A stretch of 64,000 nucleotides of DNA from UBA4733 sp036734945 (GCA_036734945.1 DAIMXP010000001.1:1-64000), one strand, 5' to 3'; positions 8,631-16,953 are shown, counted from the stretch's first letter. Program-made: numbers and translations. The notes: a model not told the origin generated them from the sequence alone.

Positions 8631-9950
8631 GTGAGCAGCGACGGTCATCACATGCTGCGCTTGATCGAGAAGACCAAGCAGCGACGCGCTTTGACCAGCG
8701 ACGAGGTCGGCTGGTTGGTCAGGAGTTACGTCCGCGACGAGCTACCTGATTACCAGGTGGCGGCCTGGCTCATGGCCGTCGTGTTGAATGGTCTCAGTGC
8801 TGACGAAACCGTCGCGCTGACGGAAGCGCTGGTCGCCAGCGGCCAGCGCCTGGACCTGGCGGCCCACGGGCTTGCCGCCGCCGACAAGCACTCGACCGGC
8901 GGCATCGGTGACAAGACGACGCTGGTCCTCGCCCCAATGGTGGCGGCGGCGGGGCTCACGGTCGCCAAAATGTCCGGTCGCGGTCTGGGTTTCACCGGGG
9001 GAACGCTGGACAAGCTGGAGGCCATACCGGGTATGCGCGTGGTTCTCAGCAGCGAGGCATTTTTGCGCCAGGCGCAGACCGTTGGCCTCGTCGTCGCGGG
9101 CCAAACCGCCGATCTGGCACCAGGTGACGGCAAGCTCTACGCCTTACGCGACGTAACGGGCACCGTTGACTCCATTCCGTTAATCGCCGCCTCCGTGATG
9201 AGCAAGAAGATTGCGGCGGGCGCTCGCTACGTGGTGCTGGACGTCAAGATGGGTGACGGGGCCTTTATGGAGCAGCCCGCCGCCGCCCGCGAGCTGGCGC
9301 AGACCATGCTGGCCATTGGCAAGTCTGCCGGGTTGCACATCGCGGCTGCGTTGAGTTGGATGGACCAGCCGCTGGGCCGGGCGATCGGCAATGCCCTGGA
9401 AGTCACTGAAGCCGTCGAGACCTTGCGCGGTGGCGGCCCGACCGATGTACGCGACTTGTGCCTGCAACTGGGCGTGGAACTCCTGCAGTTGAGCGGGTTG
9501 GAGGGGAATGCTGTTGCTGCCCAGCGCCGGCTGGCGGAGGTCCTGGCGTCGGGTGCGGCGCTGGCCCGGTTGCGAGCGATGGTAGCGGCCCAAGGCGGGG
9601 ACCCGCGCGTCATCGACGACCCTGCTTTACTGCCGCAGGCCCCGCTCCAGATTCCGGTTCGCGCCGAGCACGCCGGCTTCGTGGGCGCCATCGCCGCCCG
9701 CGAACTGGGCTATGCCGCGATTGCCCTGGGTGCGGGGCGAACGCGGAAGGGCGAGGCCATCGACCACGCCACCGGCTTCGTGTTGCAGGCGAAAGTGGGG
9801 ACGTCGGTGCTGCCGGGTGATCTCCTGGCCACCGTCCATGCCCGCAGCGAGCGCGCCGCCGAGCGAGCTGTGCAGGCGGTGCGCAACGCCTATCGCCTAG
9901 AAGGCCAGGCGCCACTGCCCCGCCCGCTTGTCGCTGAGGTACTGCGCTAG
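8631..9950 (+). CDS. pdp: pyrimidine-nucleoside (thymidine) phosphorylase
   Basis: The enzyme cleaves thymidine/uridine with phosphate to the free base and (deoxy)ribose-1-phosphate for pyrimidine salvage. The 439 aa length matches the family. Diagnostic motifs are KHSTGGIGDKT (phosphate/pyrimidine site), KMSGRGLGFTGGTLDKLE, TVDSIPLIAASVMSKKIAAG and VLDVKMGDGAF. The C-terminal alpha/beta domain has GRTRKGEAIDHATGF, where family members have a similar G-x-R-x3-D-x-ID-x3-G motif. The start GTG 8631 is used; ATG at 8652 (MLRLIEKTKQRR), nearer the conserved N-terminus, is an alternative because neither has a strong ribosome site. It is a single-gene unit ending at a palindrome. Confidence 0.92.
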   Translation: MSSDGHHMLRLIEKTKQRRALTSDEVGWLVRSYVRDELPDYQVAAWLMAVVLNGLSADETVALTEALVASGQRLDLAAHGLAAADKHSTGGIGDKTTLVLAPMVAAAGLTVAKMSGRGLGFTGGTLDKLEAIPGMRVVLSSEAFLRQAQTVGLVVAGQTADLAPGDGKLYALRDVTGTVDSIPLIAASVMSKKIAAGARYVVLDVKMGDGAFMEQPAAARELAQTMLAIGKSAGLHIAAALSWMDQPLGRAIGNALEVTEAVETLRGGGPTDVRDLCLQLGVELLQLSGLEGNAVAAQRRLAEVLASGAALARLRAMVAAQGGDPRVIDDPALLPQAPLQIPVRAEHAGFVGAIAARELGYAAIALGAGRTRKGEAIDHATGFVLQAKVGTSVLPGDLLATVHARSERAAERAVQAVRNAYRLEGQAPLPRPLVAEVLR

Positions 9951-9963
9951 TGGCGCGTCCCGG

Positions 9964-10068
9964 CCTGGCGACTGAAGTCGCGGCTACCATCGCCAAGTCC
10001 GCCTGCGCGGACTGATTCAGCCGCCGAAGGGCGGCTTGGCAGCGTTAGCCGCGCCTTCAGTCGCCAGG
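9964..10068. repeat. four-way-junction palindromic repeat
   Basis: The outer arms are CCTGGCGACTGAAGTCGCGG (from 9964) and its inverted copy ending at 10068. Inside are a CCAAG/CTTGG stem and two small hairpins, GTCCGC-n-GCGGAC and GCCGCC-n-GGGCGGC. Folded, the single strand would give a cloverleaf/four-way junction. It fills the gap between two convergent genes and may serve as a bidirectional terminator. The compact modular design looks like a dispersed REP/MITE-type repeat rather than a unique terminator. Confidence 0.8.
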
Positions 10069-10072
10069 CACG

Positions 10073-10582
10073 TTAGAACGTCCGCCCCAGGGTTTGGTCC
10101 CACGGTTGGGGAGCAGCGAGGCGCAGAACGACATCCTCCCGGTCCCGAACGTAGAGGTAGAGTTGGGCAAAGAACTCCTCTTCCGGCAGGGGATATGTCG
10201 GGTTAATGCAGAGATAGGGATGCGGCCAGGGCGAGCTCACCTCTGGCGCGCAGAGCACTTCGATCCTCCGCCCGACGCGCAGGCGATAGGTGATGCCGCG
10301 GTGCTTGCCGGAAGGGAGGTCAAGGTAGCCCTGCTGTTGGGCGCGATTCCACAAGGCTTCACCGAGCGTGGTGCGCGCGACCTCGCGTGCCCGCTGGTGC
10401 GCCTCACGGCGCTGGCGGGTGCCGAACCCTGGCCCGGGGGACCGGCGTGGCAGGTGCTCCCAGCGCGCGCGCCAGGGCTGTTCAATGTGCGCGAGGTCAG
10501 CGGGTTGGCGGTGGCCAGGGGTACCGCGTCCGACCAGGCTTCGCCACCAGGCCGCCAGACTAGCCGCCGGCGATGGGGGCAA
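10073..10582 (-). CDS. unknown protein, partner of the GG-tailed protein
   Basis: About 169 aa, not recognised. The reading frame is open further upstream, but a TTG at 10582 has an ideal ribosome site (GAGGAGT, 10-nt spacing) and overlaps the end of the preceding gene by 23 bp, implying translational coupling. Residues about 60-100 are Arg/His-rich. The C-terminal half looks globular with predicted beta strands: GITYRLRVGRRIEVLC, then HPYLCINPTYPLPEEEFF, then LYLYVRDREDVVLRLA. Two cysteines lie in this part (VLCAPEV and YLCINPT). No catalytic signature is evident. The tight coupling to the GG-tailed gene suggests they act together (inference). Confidence 0.6.
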   Translation of the reverse strand: MPPSPAASLAAWWRSLVGRGTPGHRQPADLAHIEQPWRARWEHLPRRSPGPGFGTRQRREAHQRAREVARTTLGEALWNRAQQQGYLDLPSGKHRGITYRLRVGRRIEVLCAPEVSSPWPHPYLCINPTYPLPEEEFFAQLYLYVRDREDVVLRLAAPQPWDQTLGRTF

Positions 10583-10793
10583 TGATCTGATACTCCTCAA
10601 CGCGGGGATCGAAGGGGCGGGTATCGAGGACGTGTCGTGGCCCCTCCTTGCGGGAGACGAGACACCCTTGCTCCCGTGCTTCCCGCAGGATGCGCTCGGC
10701 TGCGGCAATCTGTTGCCGGGCTTCCTCGGTGTCGGTCGTTTCCCATTCTACTACCTGGTGACCATAGCGGTTAGCCACGATGATGCGGTGCAT
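10560..10793 (-). CDS. 77-aa protein with ubiquitin/MoaD-like Gly-Gly C-terminus
   Basis: The protein begins with a likely beta hairpin (HRIIVANRYGHQVVEW), continues with a long helix (TEEARQQIAAAERILREARE), then further strands (GCLVSRKEG and EYQIIAPIAGG), and ends exactly at Gly-Gly. That order (beta-beta-alpha-beta-beta with a terminal GG after a hydrophobic strand) is the layout of beta-grasp modifiers and sulfur carriers such as ubiquitin, MoaD and ThiS. I recognise no specific family, and the internal sequence does not match classical MoaD or ThiS. The start ATG 10793 has ribosome site AGAGGAGC. The next gene starts inside its 3' end. No E1, E2 or JAB gene is identifiable nearby. Confidence 0.72.
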   Translation of the reverse strand: MHRIIVANRYGHQVVEWETTDTEEARQQIAAAERILREAREQGCLVSRKEGPRHVLDTRPFDPRVEEYQIIAPIAGG

Positions 10794-10981
10794 GGAACGC
10801 TCCTCTCACTGCTGCCCGATGCGGGTGGCGACAAGGATGCAGCGGCGCCTATCCCGACGCGCAGCGTGATTGTATCTTACACCCAATGCCCGGAAGACAC
10901 AAGAAGCAGCCGGTGGCACAGGAAGCGCCCCCTTGATGGGACGGCGCGGGACACTGCCAGCGTGTTCCGCGCCGCGCAGGC

Positions 10982-11599
10982 CTATTCGGTAGGTGGGGCC
11001 GGGATCTCGGCAACCTCAGCCGGGGCCTCCTCCACGACGACGCGTGGCGCGTTGACTTTGGTAACGAGTTCGTCTGGATCGAGGATCGCTTCCACGCCGG
11101 CCGGCAACTTCAGGTCGCGGACGGCGATCGCGTCGTCGACGTGGAGGAGGCCGGAGATGTCCACAATGATCATGGACGGCATGTCGCCGGGGAGGGCGCG
11201 CACGCGCACATGACTGAGCAGAGGCAGGATATTGCCGTTCTCGTCCCGCACGGCTGGCGCCTCGCCAATAAGGTGGATCGGCACTTCCGCCACGATTGGC
11301 TCGTCCATGCGCACGTGGTAGAGGTCGGCATGGATCGGGCGCCGGGTGATGGCGTTATAGGTGAGGCGGCGGATCAGGACGTTGCGCACACCCTTCTCTC
11401 CATCGACGTGCAATTCCACCATGCCGCTGCTGCCGGCCTCGCGGGCCACCAACTCCAGTTCACGCTGGGGAATTTGCACCGCCTCCGACTGGCGGTTGTG
11501 GCCATAGATGTTCGCCGGCACCAGACCTTCCTGGCGCAGGCGCTTCACCTGCTTCCCCAGAACCGTGCGCGTGGTCGCCTGCAATGTGCGAGTAGCCAA
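10982..11599 (-). CDS. rplY: 50S ribosomal protein bL25, CTC/TL5 form
   Basis: The protein binds 5S rRNA in the large ribosomal subunit. The N-terminal L25 domain (residues 1-92) has GKQVKRLRQEGLVPANIYG and AITRRPIHADLYHV. It is followed by the C-terminal CTC/TL5 domain (about 95-185), with VPIHLIGEAPAVR and a final acidic, Pro-rich tail. At 205 aa it is the long, two-domain form. The start codon is TTG at 11599, chosen because MATRTLQAT begins there and AAGGAAGG precedes it at proper spacing. It is monocistronic, with a 160-bp gap to the next divergent gene. Confidence 0.93.
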   Translation of the reverse strand: MATRTLQATTRTVLGKQVKRLRQEGLVPANIYGHNRQSEAVQIPQRELELVAREAGSSGMVELHVDGEKGVRNVLIRRLTYNAITRRPIHADLYHVRMDEPIVAEVPIHLIGEAPAVRDENGNILPLLSHVRVRALPGDMPSMIIVDISGLLHVDDAIAVRDLKLPAGVEAILDPDELVTKVNAPRVVVEEAPAEVAEIPAPPTE

Positions 11600-11757
11600 C
11601 GTTCTACCTTCCTTTTGTGTTCTATCTGGAGTAATCGTACCCGTGTCTCACCGCCATCCTGCGCCGGCCAGCCGCAAACCGCGTAAAATGGCGGAAAGGG
11701 CCGGTACGGTTCGGTGTAGGATTGTGGCTGTGTTCAGCCTATTCTCGAAAGGAACGC

Positions 11758-12288
11758 ATGGCAATGATTCAGTCGCCAACGCTGACTGTTGCGGCAACTG
11801 ACACGCTCGATACAGCCGCCGTGCTGGCCAGCCTGAAGCGTCAGGGCGTTACCCACCTCGTCTGGCTCCCCGACAGCGAATCGGCAGTGCTTTACGACCT
11901 GGTCCGGCGTGACACCGATGTGACGTTGGTCCAGGTGTGTCGCGAAGGCGAGAGTTTCGGCGTGGCCGCCGGGCTCTTCGTGGCCGGTAAGAAGCCTGTG
12001 GTGGTCATCCAGAGCACGGGCTTCTACGAGTCGGGCGACTCGGTTCGCGGGCTGGCGCTCTGGCTTCGCCTGCCGCTCTTGCTCCTGATCGGCTACCGCG
12101 GCTTTCAGCCCGACGGACTATCGGAGGATACCGCCGCGCTGTTTCTGGAGCCGGTGCTCGACGCCTGGCAGATTGAGCACCACACAGTTCGCTCCACGGC
12201 CGACGCCAGCGCTTTCGAGAGGGCGCTCGTGCAGGCGGAGACGAACAATGCGCCGGTTGCTGTGTTGATCGCGGCGGAATGGGCCTGA
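11758..12288 (+). CDS. TPP-binding alpha subunit, sulfopyruvate/phosphonopyruvate decarboxylase-like
   Basis: A 176-aa protein corresponding to the pyrimidine-binding half of thiamine-diphosphate decarboxylases (ComD type). It starts with a helix (AAVLASLKRQGVTHLVWLPD) and contains the conserved Glu that activates TPP in VCREGESFGVAAGLFVAGKK, followed by VVIQSTGFYESGDSVRGL. Normally such a subunit works with a beta subunit carrying the GDG-type TPP/Mg site, encoded next door. None is present here: the next gene is convergent. It may pair with a distant beta subunit. Start ATG 11758 has ribosome site GAAAGGAA. Confidence 0.78.
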   Translation: MAMIQSPTLTVAATDTLDTAAVLASLKRQGVTHLVWLPDSESAVLYDLVRRDTDVTLVQVCREGESFGVAAGLFVAGKKPVVVIQSTGFYESGDSVRGLALWLRLPLLLLIGYRGFQPDGLSEDTAALFLEPVLDAWQIEHHTVRSTADASAFERALVQAETNNAPVAVLIAAEWA

Positions 12289-12395
12289 GTCGCGCACCAC
12301 GTCATCGCCGGTACCGACGATAAAGGGGGGCCGTGTCCCCGAAGCTTTATGACTTTGTTGGCGAACGTCCGGCATCGGCGCGTGCGGTGAGACCT

Positions 12396-12493
12396 GGGCG
12401 TATGCAATACGCCCCTACGGCGTGCGGCGAGATGGCCGCGTGCAAACAAGAACGCCTGCAATCGAGGCCGTTAGGGGCGTATTGCATACGCCC
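12396..12493. repeat. nested palindrome GGGCGTATGCAATACGCCC
   Basis: The left copy 12396-12421 and right copy 12466-12493 are inverted repeats of about 26 bp differing by one inserted base. Each copy itself contains a near-perfect 19-bp palindrome (GGGCGTAT-n3-ATACGCCC). The element lies between convergent genes and could terminate both transcripts. Its nested architecture suggests a dispersed repeat. Confidence 0.8.
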
Positions 12494-12510
12494 GGCTCGG
12501 GTCCTGCCGC

Positions 12511-13401
12511 TTAACGGAGGTTCGTCAGGCCAGCACGCCAGGCGTGGCTGCGTGGCCCTGGTGTCAGGTACAGCGGGGGCCACGACGCGGATCGTTCCCC
12601 TGCGTCCGCACTCCCGATGACGCGGGCAATGCGGTGCACATCCTCGGACTTCAGGCACTGGTGGCAGGGCAGGAGCAGCCGATTACAATGGACAGCGGGG
12701 CCGCTCTCGATGCCGGCGCGTCGCAAGCGGCTAAGCAGCGCGAACTGGCGCGGCGCATGCAAGGCATACACCATAGGCACGCTCCCCGGCGTCAGAGGTA
12801 GGTCGCTGTGATGTCCCAGCTTGCCGAGGAGGGAGTCGAGGAGGAGCCAGTTATGCCGGCGGGCCGCGGCGATGTCGCCTACCATTGGCAGCACAGCGTC
12901 GAACTGCGCAGCAACTGCCGTATCCTCCGACCCGGCCGCGCTGCCAGTCAACCCCACTGCCAGCCCGCCCCGCGAAAGCGCAAAGTACTTTGGCAAGCTG
13001 AAGAGTGCGAAATCACCTAGAGTCCCCAGACGCTGTCCGGTAGCATCGGTGCTGGCAAAGGCGTGGGCAGCGTCCTCGATCAAGGGCCAGCCGTGGCGAC
13101 GACACTGGTCACGAATAGCCGCCAGGTGCGGATGAGGCATCCCGTAGTCGTGAATGACGAGCGCAGCCACCGTCCGCGGGGCTGGCGCAAAGCCAAAACG
13201 GCAATATCGGGCCACGGTTGCCGTCACACACGGGCTGACATGCAGACCTCGCGCATTGAGTGTCGTCGTGATCCAAATTTCATCGCGCGGCCGGGGCTTG
13301 AGGTACACCAGAATGCGTTCCAGCGCTTCGCGTCCGCTGCGGGTGACGAGGACGGGGCGCCCGAGGGGCGGAATGGGGGCACGGGGGAATGGGCAGAGCA
13401 C
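12511..13401 (-). CDS. DegT/DnrJ/EryC1-type PLP-dependent aminotransferase-like protein
   Basis: A 296-aa fold-type I PLP protein. Hallmarks are RSGREALERIL (cofactor phosphate-binding helix), PLIEDAAHAFAS (conserved Asp and following His stacking on PLP) and FSLPKYFALSRGG (the Schiff-base lysine in the usual S-x-x-K-x6-GG context). The family transfers amino groups to keto-sugars, for example in envelope glycan biosynthesis. It is shorter than most members (360-400 aa), mainly at the C-terminus, so substrate binding may differ. A GTG start at 13401 follows the preceding aminotransferase gene by 28 bp with GAGGAG motifs between, making a probable operon. Confidence 0.8.
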   Translation of the reverse strand: MLCPFPRAPIPPLGRPVLVTRSGREALERILVYLKPRPRDEIWITTTLNARGLHVSPCVTATVARYCRFGFAPAPRTVAALVIHDYGMPHPHLAAIRDQCRRHGWPLIEDAAHAFASTDATGQRLGTLGDFALFSLPKYFALSRGGLAVGLTGSAAGSEDTAVAAQFDAVLPMVGDIAAARRHNWLLLDSLLGKLGHHSDLPLTPGSVPMVYALHAPRQFALLSRLRRAGIESGPAVHCNRLLLPCHQCLKSEDVHRIARVIGSADAGERSASWPPLYLTPGPRSHAWRAGLTNLR

Positions 13402-13429
13402 CTATGTCGTCCCCAATCTCCTCATCTCC

Positions 13430-14584
13430 TCATCCCACCGGCACAGCCAGTCGTGCCGCCACTTTGCTGATGCCGGTGCGGATATGGGCTTCGCTGGCGG
13501 CAAGGGAGACGCGGACCCAGCCGCGCGAGACGTCGCCGAAGGTGCTGCCGGGAGCGAGCGCCACCCGATCCTGCTGCAGCAGGGACTTACAGAAGGCCAT
13601 GTCGTCGCTGGTTTCGGCGCTGACGTCGATCATCAGGTAAAAGGCGCCGCACGGTGGGTAGAAGGTAGCGGCCTGCTGTCCGAGTAAGTCACAGGCAATG
13701 TCGCGCCGGCGCTGATAGGCGGAACGCATGTCGGCCACGCATTGCTGCGGACCCGCCAGGGCAGCTTCGGCTGCCTTCTGGGAAATGGCGGAGGCGCAGG
13801 CGACGTAACCCTCCTGGACCTTGTTGCAGTTGGCGACGATCTCCTCCGACGCGACGAAATAGCCCAGCCGCCAGCCCGTCATGGCGTAGGTCTTGGAAAA
13901 ACTGAAGACGCTGATGACGCGCGGGTCATCGGTCAAGGTGTAGGGGCTGACGTGCCCACCTTCGAAGATGATCTCCTCGTAGACCTCGTCCCCGATCAGA
14001 TACAGGTCATGGCGCTGGGCAAACTCCACAAGATCCTGCATGGCGGTCCGAGTGAACACGCAGCCTGTCGGATTGGACGGGCTGTTGATGAGGAGCACCT
14101 TGGTGCGGGGCGTGACGAGGCGCTCCAGTCGCGCCACTTCGGGCTGGAAACCTGCGGACGGCTCCAGCGGATAGCGAACCGGGATGGCGCGAGCGCCGGT
14201 ACACATCATCATGTAGTTGGGCCAGCCCGGGTCCGGTATCAGCACCTCGTCGCCTGGGTCGCAGAGCGCGCGGATGAGCACCGCAAGACCGCTCGTGGAC
14301 CCGGCGGTGACGACGACCTCGTTCGGGTTCGCCCGAATGCCGTTACGGACCTCCAGCTTCCGGCACAACGCCTCGCGCAGGGAGAGGAAGCCGGTGGTGG
14401 CCGTGTACCGTGTCCAGCCGTCGTGCATCGCACGCTGGGCTGCCACGCAGATGTGCTCCGGCGTCGCAAAGTCAGGGTCCCCAATCTCCAGGTGGATCGC
14501 GTCCGGCATGCCCAGCGCGAGCACCTGCATCTCCCGAATACCGGAGGAGGGAATGGCGCGAATGTCGTCCGAGATCGCTTTCAC
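13430..14584 (-). CDS. class I pyridoxal-phosphate aminotransferase (AspB-like)
   Basis: A 384-aa fold-type I aminotransferase. The N-terminus has HLEIGDPDFATPEHI. Substrate and cofactor motifs follow in order: YTATTGFLSLREAL, TAGSTSGLAVLI, PDPGWPNYMMM, INSPSNPTGCVF (conserved Asn), LIGDEVYEEI (conserved Asp/Tyr), SFSKTYAMTGWRLGY (PLP lysine) and GWVRVSLAAS (substrate carboxylate Arg). This is the aspartate/alanine/aromatic aminotransferase I-gamma group; the amino donor cannot be fixed from sequence. The start is GTG 14584 with AAGGAG at ideal spacing. The frame stays open upstream to 14812, but that part is not protein-like and overlaps the divergent kinase gene. Confidence 0.9.
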   Translation of the reverse strand: MKAISDDIRAIPSSGIREMQVLALGMPDAIHLEIGDPDFATPEHICVAAQRAMHDGWTRYTATTGFLSLREALCRKLEVRNGIRANPNEVVVTAGSTSGLAVLIRALCDPGDEVLIPDPGWPNYMMMCTGARAIPVRYPLEPSAGFQPEVARLERLVTPRTKVLLINSPSNPTGCVFTRTAMQDLVEFAQRHDLYLIGDEVYEEIIFEGGHVSPYTLTDDPRVISVFSFSKTYAMTGWRLGYFVASEEIVANCNKVQEGYVACASAISQKAAEAALAGPQQCVADMRSAYQRRRDIACDLLGQQAATFYPPCGAFYLMIDVSAETSDDMAFCKSLLQQDRVALAPGSTFGDVSRGWVRVSLAASEAHIRTGISKVAARLAVPVG

Positions 14585-14714
14585 GGCAACTCCTTGTCCT
14601 GAATGGTCGTCTTGGACGCATGATAGCGACCTGGACGCCATAATAGGACCGTCCGGCGGGCCGGCCGGCGTAGCCAGGCATGCGGTGCGGTACCGCGAGC
14701 GGGACGGAGGATAG

Positions 14715-16271
14715 GTGATCGAGCGAGCAGCGACGGCAGCGGTAACTGCAGCAGGAACGGTGACCCCGGAAGCGGCGGTAGGGCCACTGGTGCTTACCCT
14801 GGACATCGGCACATCATCCTTGCGGACGGAACTGTACGATCGCCACGGGCGTGCCGTTGCGGGGCCTGGTGCGCGAAAAACCTATGAAGTGGTGACGACC
14901 GCTGATGGCGGCGTGGAACTGGACCCCGACGAGATCGTGAAGGCGGCCGTCACAGCGATTGATGAAATCGTGCAGCAGGCCGGCCCTCTGGCCGGACGCA
15001 TCGGCGCTGTCGCTACCGACACGTTCTGGCACAACATGATCGCCCTGGACGGTGACGGGCGGCCGCTCAGTCCGATCTACACCTGGGCCGATACGCGCGC
15101 AACTACCGCCGCCGAGCAACTCAAACAGGAACTGAATGAGCGGGCAGTGCATCAGCGCACCGGCTGTGTCCTCCACGCCAGCTACTGGCCGGCGAAGTTA
15201 CGCTGGCTGGCCGTCTCGCGGCCAGATCTCGTGCAACGGACGCAACGCTGGGCCTCTATCGGGGAGTACCTGTATTTTCGGCTGACCGGGAAGTGGAACT
15301 GCAGTGTCTCGATGGCCTCCGGCACCGGCCTGCTCGACCAGCACCGCCGCACCTGGGATGCCGAGGTGCTGGCGGCCTTACATCTGCGCAGCGAGCAGTT
15401 GAGCCCATTGACCAGTGGCAGCGAGCCACTCGGCGGGCTGCTACCCGACTATGCCTCGCGCTGGCCGGGCTTACGGCAAGCTGTCTGGTATCCAGCCGCC
15501 GGTGATGGAGCGTGCAGCAATGTCGGCAGCGGCTGTACCGACCAGAGTCGCTTTGCCCTGATGATCGGCACCTCGGGGGCGATGCGCGTCTGCTTTGCCG
15601 CCGACGACGTGGCAGTGCGCTGGGGTTTGTGGTGTTACCACGCCACGCCGGCCTACTTCGTGCTGGGGGGGGCGCTGTCGAACGGTGGCATCCTCTGGGA
15701 ATGGTTGCAGCGCACCCTGCGCCTGCCGGAAGGGGAGGCCGCCGAGCAGGCGATGGCGGCAATGGAGCCGGATGCGCACGGGCTCACGGTGCTGCCGTTC
15801 CTGGCCGGCGAGCGCAGCCCCAACTGGGCGGGGCACGCGCGCGCCGCCTTCGTGGGAATAAGCCTCAACACGCAGCCGATCGATATGATGCGGGCCGGAC
15901 TGGAATCCGTTTGCTACCGCTTCGCCCTGATCTATGAACTGCTGCAGACGATTGTGCCGGGAAAGCCGCAACTGGTGGCGAATGGCGGCGCGGTACTCCA
16001 TTCGCCGCTCTGGATGCAGATGCTGGCGGATGTCTTAGGGTCTCCCCTCACGGCGTCTGGAGAACAGGAAGCGACAAGCCGTGGCGCTGCGCTACTGGCT
16101 CTGCTCAGCCTGGGCGCCATACCCTCCCTGACCGATGCATCGGCGCCGGCCGCCCTTGGCCGGACCTACGAGCCGGATGCCGCCCACCACGAGCGCTACC
16201 ACGCCGCCGCCTTGCGTCAACGCCGACTCTATGAGTTGTTGATCGTGGGCGGACAGGGGCTGGGAGCCTAG
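14715..16271 (+). CDS. FGGY-family carbohydrate kinase, gluconokinase/xylulokinase-like
   Basis: A 518-aa sugar kinase of the hexokinase/actin superfamily. The N-terminal phosphate loop LVLTLDIGTSSLRTELYD is followed by the ATP-binding IGTSGAMR region and the FGGY C-terminal signature around GLTVLPFLAGERSPNW and VANGGAVLHSPLWMQMLADVLG. The GERSP-W motif and overall spacing are most like gluconate kinases, but xylulose and related sugars cannot be excluded. It starts with GTG 14715 preceded by GGAGG. It is divergent from the aminotransferase gene and no pathway partner is adjacent. Confidence 0.82.
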   Translation: MIERAATAAVTAAGTVTPEAAVGPLVLTLDIGTSSLRTELYDRHGRAVAGPGARKTYEVVTTADGGVELDPDEIVKAAVTAIDEIVQQAGPLAGRIGAVATDTFWHNMIALDGDGRPLSPIYTWADTRATTAAEQLKQELNERAVHQRTGCVLHASYWPAKLRWLAVSRPDLVQRTQRWASIGEYLYFRLTGKWNCSVSMASGTGLLDQHRRTWDAEVLAALHLRSEQLSPLTSGSEPLGGLLPDYASRWPGLRQAVWYPAAGDGACSNVGSGCTDQSRFALMIGTSGAMRVCFAADDVAVRWGLWCYHATPAYFVLGGALSNGGILWEWLQRTLRLPEGEAAEQAMAAMEPDAHGLTVLPFLAGERSPNWAGHARAAFVGISLNTQPIDMMRAGLESVCYRFALIYELLQTIVPGKPQLVANGGAVLHSPLWMQMLADVLGSPLTASGEQEATSRGAALLALLSLGAIPSLTDASAPAALGRTYEPDAAHHERYHAAALRQRRLYELLIVGGQGLGA

Positions 16272-16549
16272 CCTCGCATTCCGCCATTATGCGGTGGTGA
16301 GGAGAGCGTCGGGCCAGGGTGTCGTCCGCCAGCACGAGCAGCGGCTGGTCGGCGGGCCCCAAAGCTTTAGCCAATTACACCGGCATCTGGCACCGCTTGC
16401 GCAGCGACAACCGCGGTCGCGCGCAGTAGCGACAGCATAAGGAGCGATTGCCGCTGCCTACGACACCCGCCGCCAGGGCGACGGCGGTGTGCTGGTGCGC
16501 CGGGCCCACACGCTGCACCTACCCGGCCACGACCCGACAGAATGCCTCT
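16272..16549. other. non-coding, possible gene debris
   Basis: No start-to-stop gene is supported. A plus-strand stretch at about 16450-16560 reads like the end of a protein (YDTRRQGDGG then HTLHLPGHDPTECLFTVRQ) but has no start and runs into the Rhs remnant, so it looks like debris of a disrupted gene. Confidence 0.4.
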
Positions 16550-16815
16550 TCACTGTGCGCCAAGCAAGTAGGTCTTGGTGGCAGGCTCGTAGAACAGGCC
16601 GCCCTGCCGATAGTTGTTGCCATCCGTCGCTTGTCCGGCCGGTGGCTCGCTGGCGCTGCCCGTGGGGCAGTAATTGCAGGTGGCGACCACGTTGCCGTTG
16701 GCGTCGTAGCTGTAGGTGGCCGTCTTGCCACCGCTGGTCGCCGTCATCCACTCGTTGGCGGCGTTGTAGCCCAGCGTCGTCAGCGTGCTGTTAGCGTTGA
16801 GGACGGAGCCGCACC
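16550..16815 (-). pseudogene. orphan Rhs/YD-repeat tip fragment with internal deletion
   Basis: The reading frame encodes LTTLGYNAANEWMTATSGGK followed by TYSYDANGN, which matches the full-length Rhs protein (residues about 1180-1215) almost residue for residue. It then jumps to VVATCNYCPTG, which matches Rhs residues about 1330. About 110 residues are missing at the join, which falls at a shared GN. The fragment ends GGLFYEPATKTYLLGAQ-stop, which resembles the usual YD-repeat boundary (YLLGARYYDP) that the full-length gene lacks. Upstream of the homologous part the frame is not Rhs-like. It is best read as a remnant of a second rhs copy produced by recombination. Confidence 0.75.
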
Positions 16816-16953
16816 ATAAATCCTGATTCTCGCGTTCGGCTTGTTGCGAGCGGATGGCCTGACATCGTGCGGGAGATCGCCTGTTTCCTCTGCCCGCGAA
16901 TGTGTCGTCCTGCGGCGAACCGTGGGGAACGACCTCGGGCGAGGTCTCGTGCT

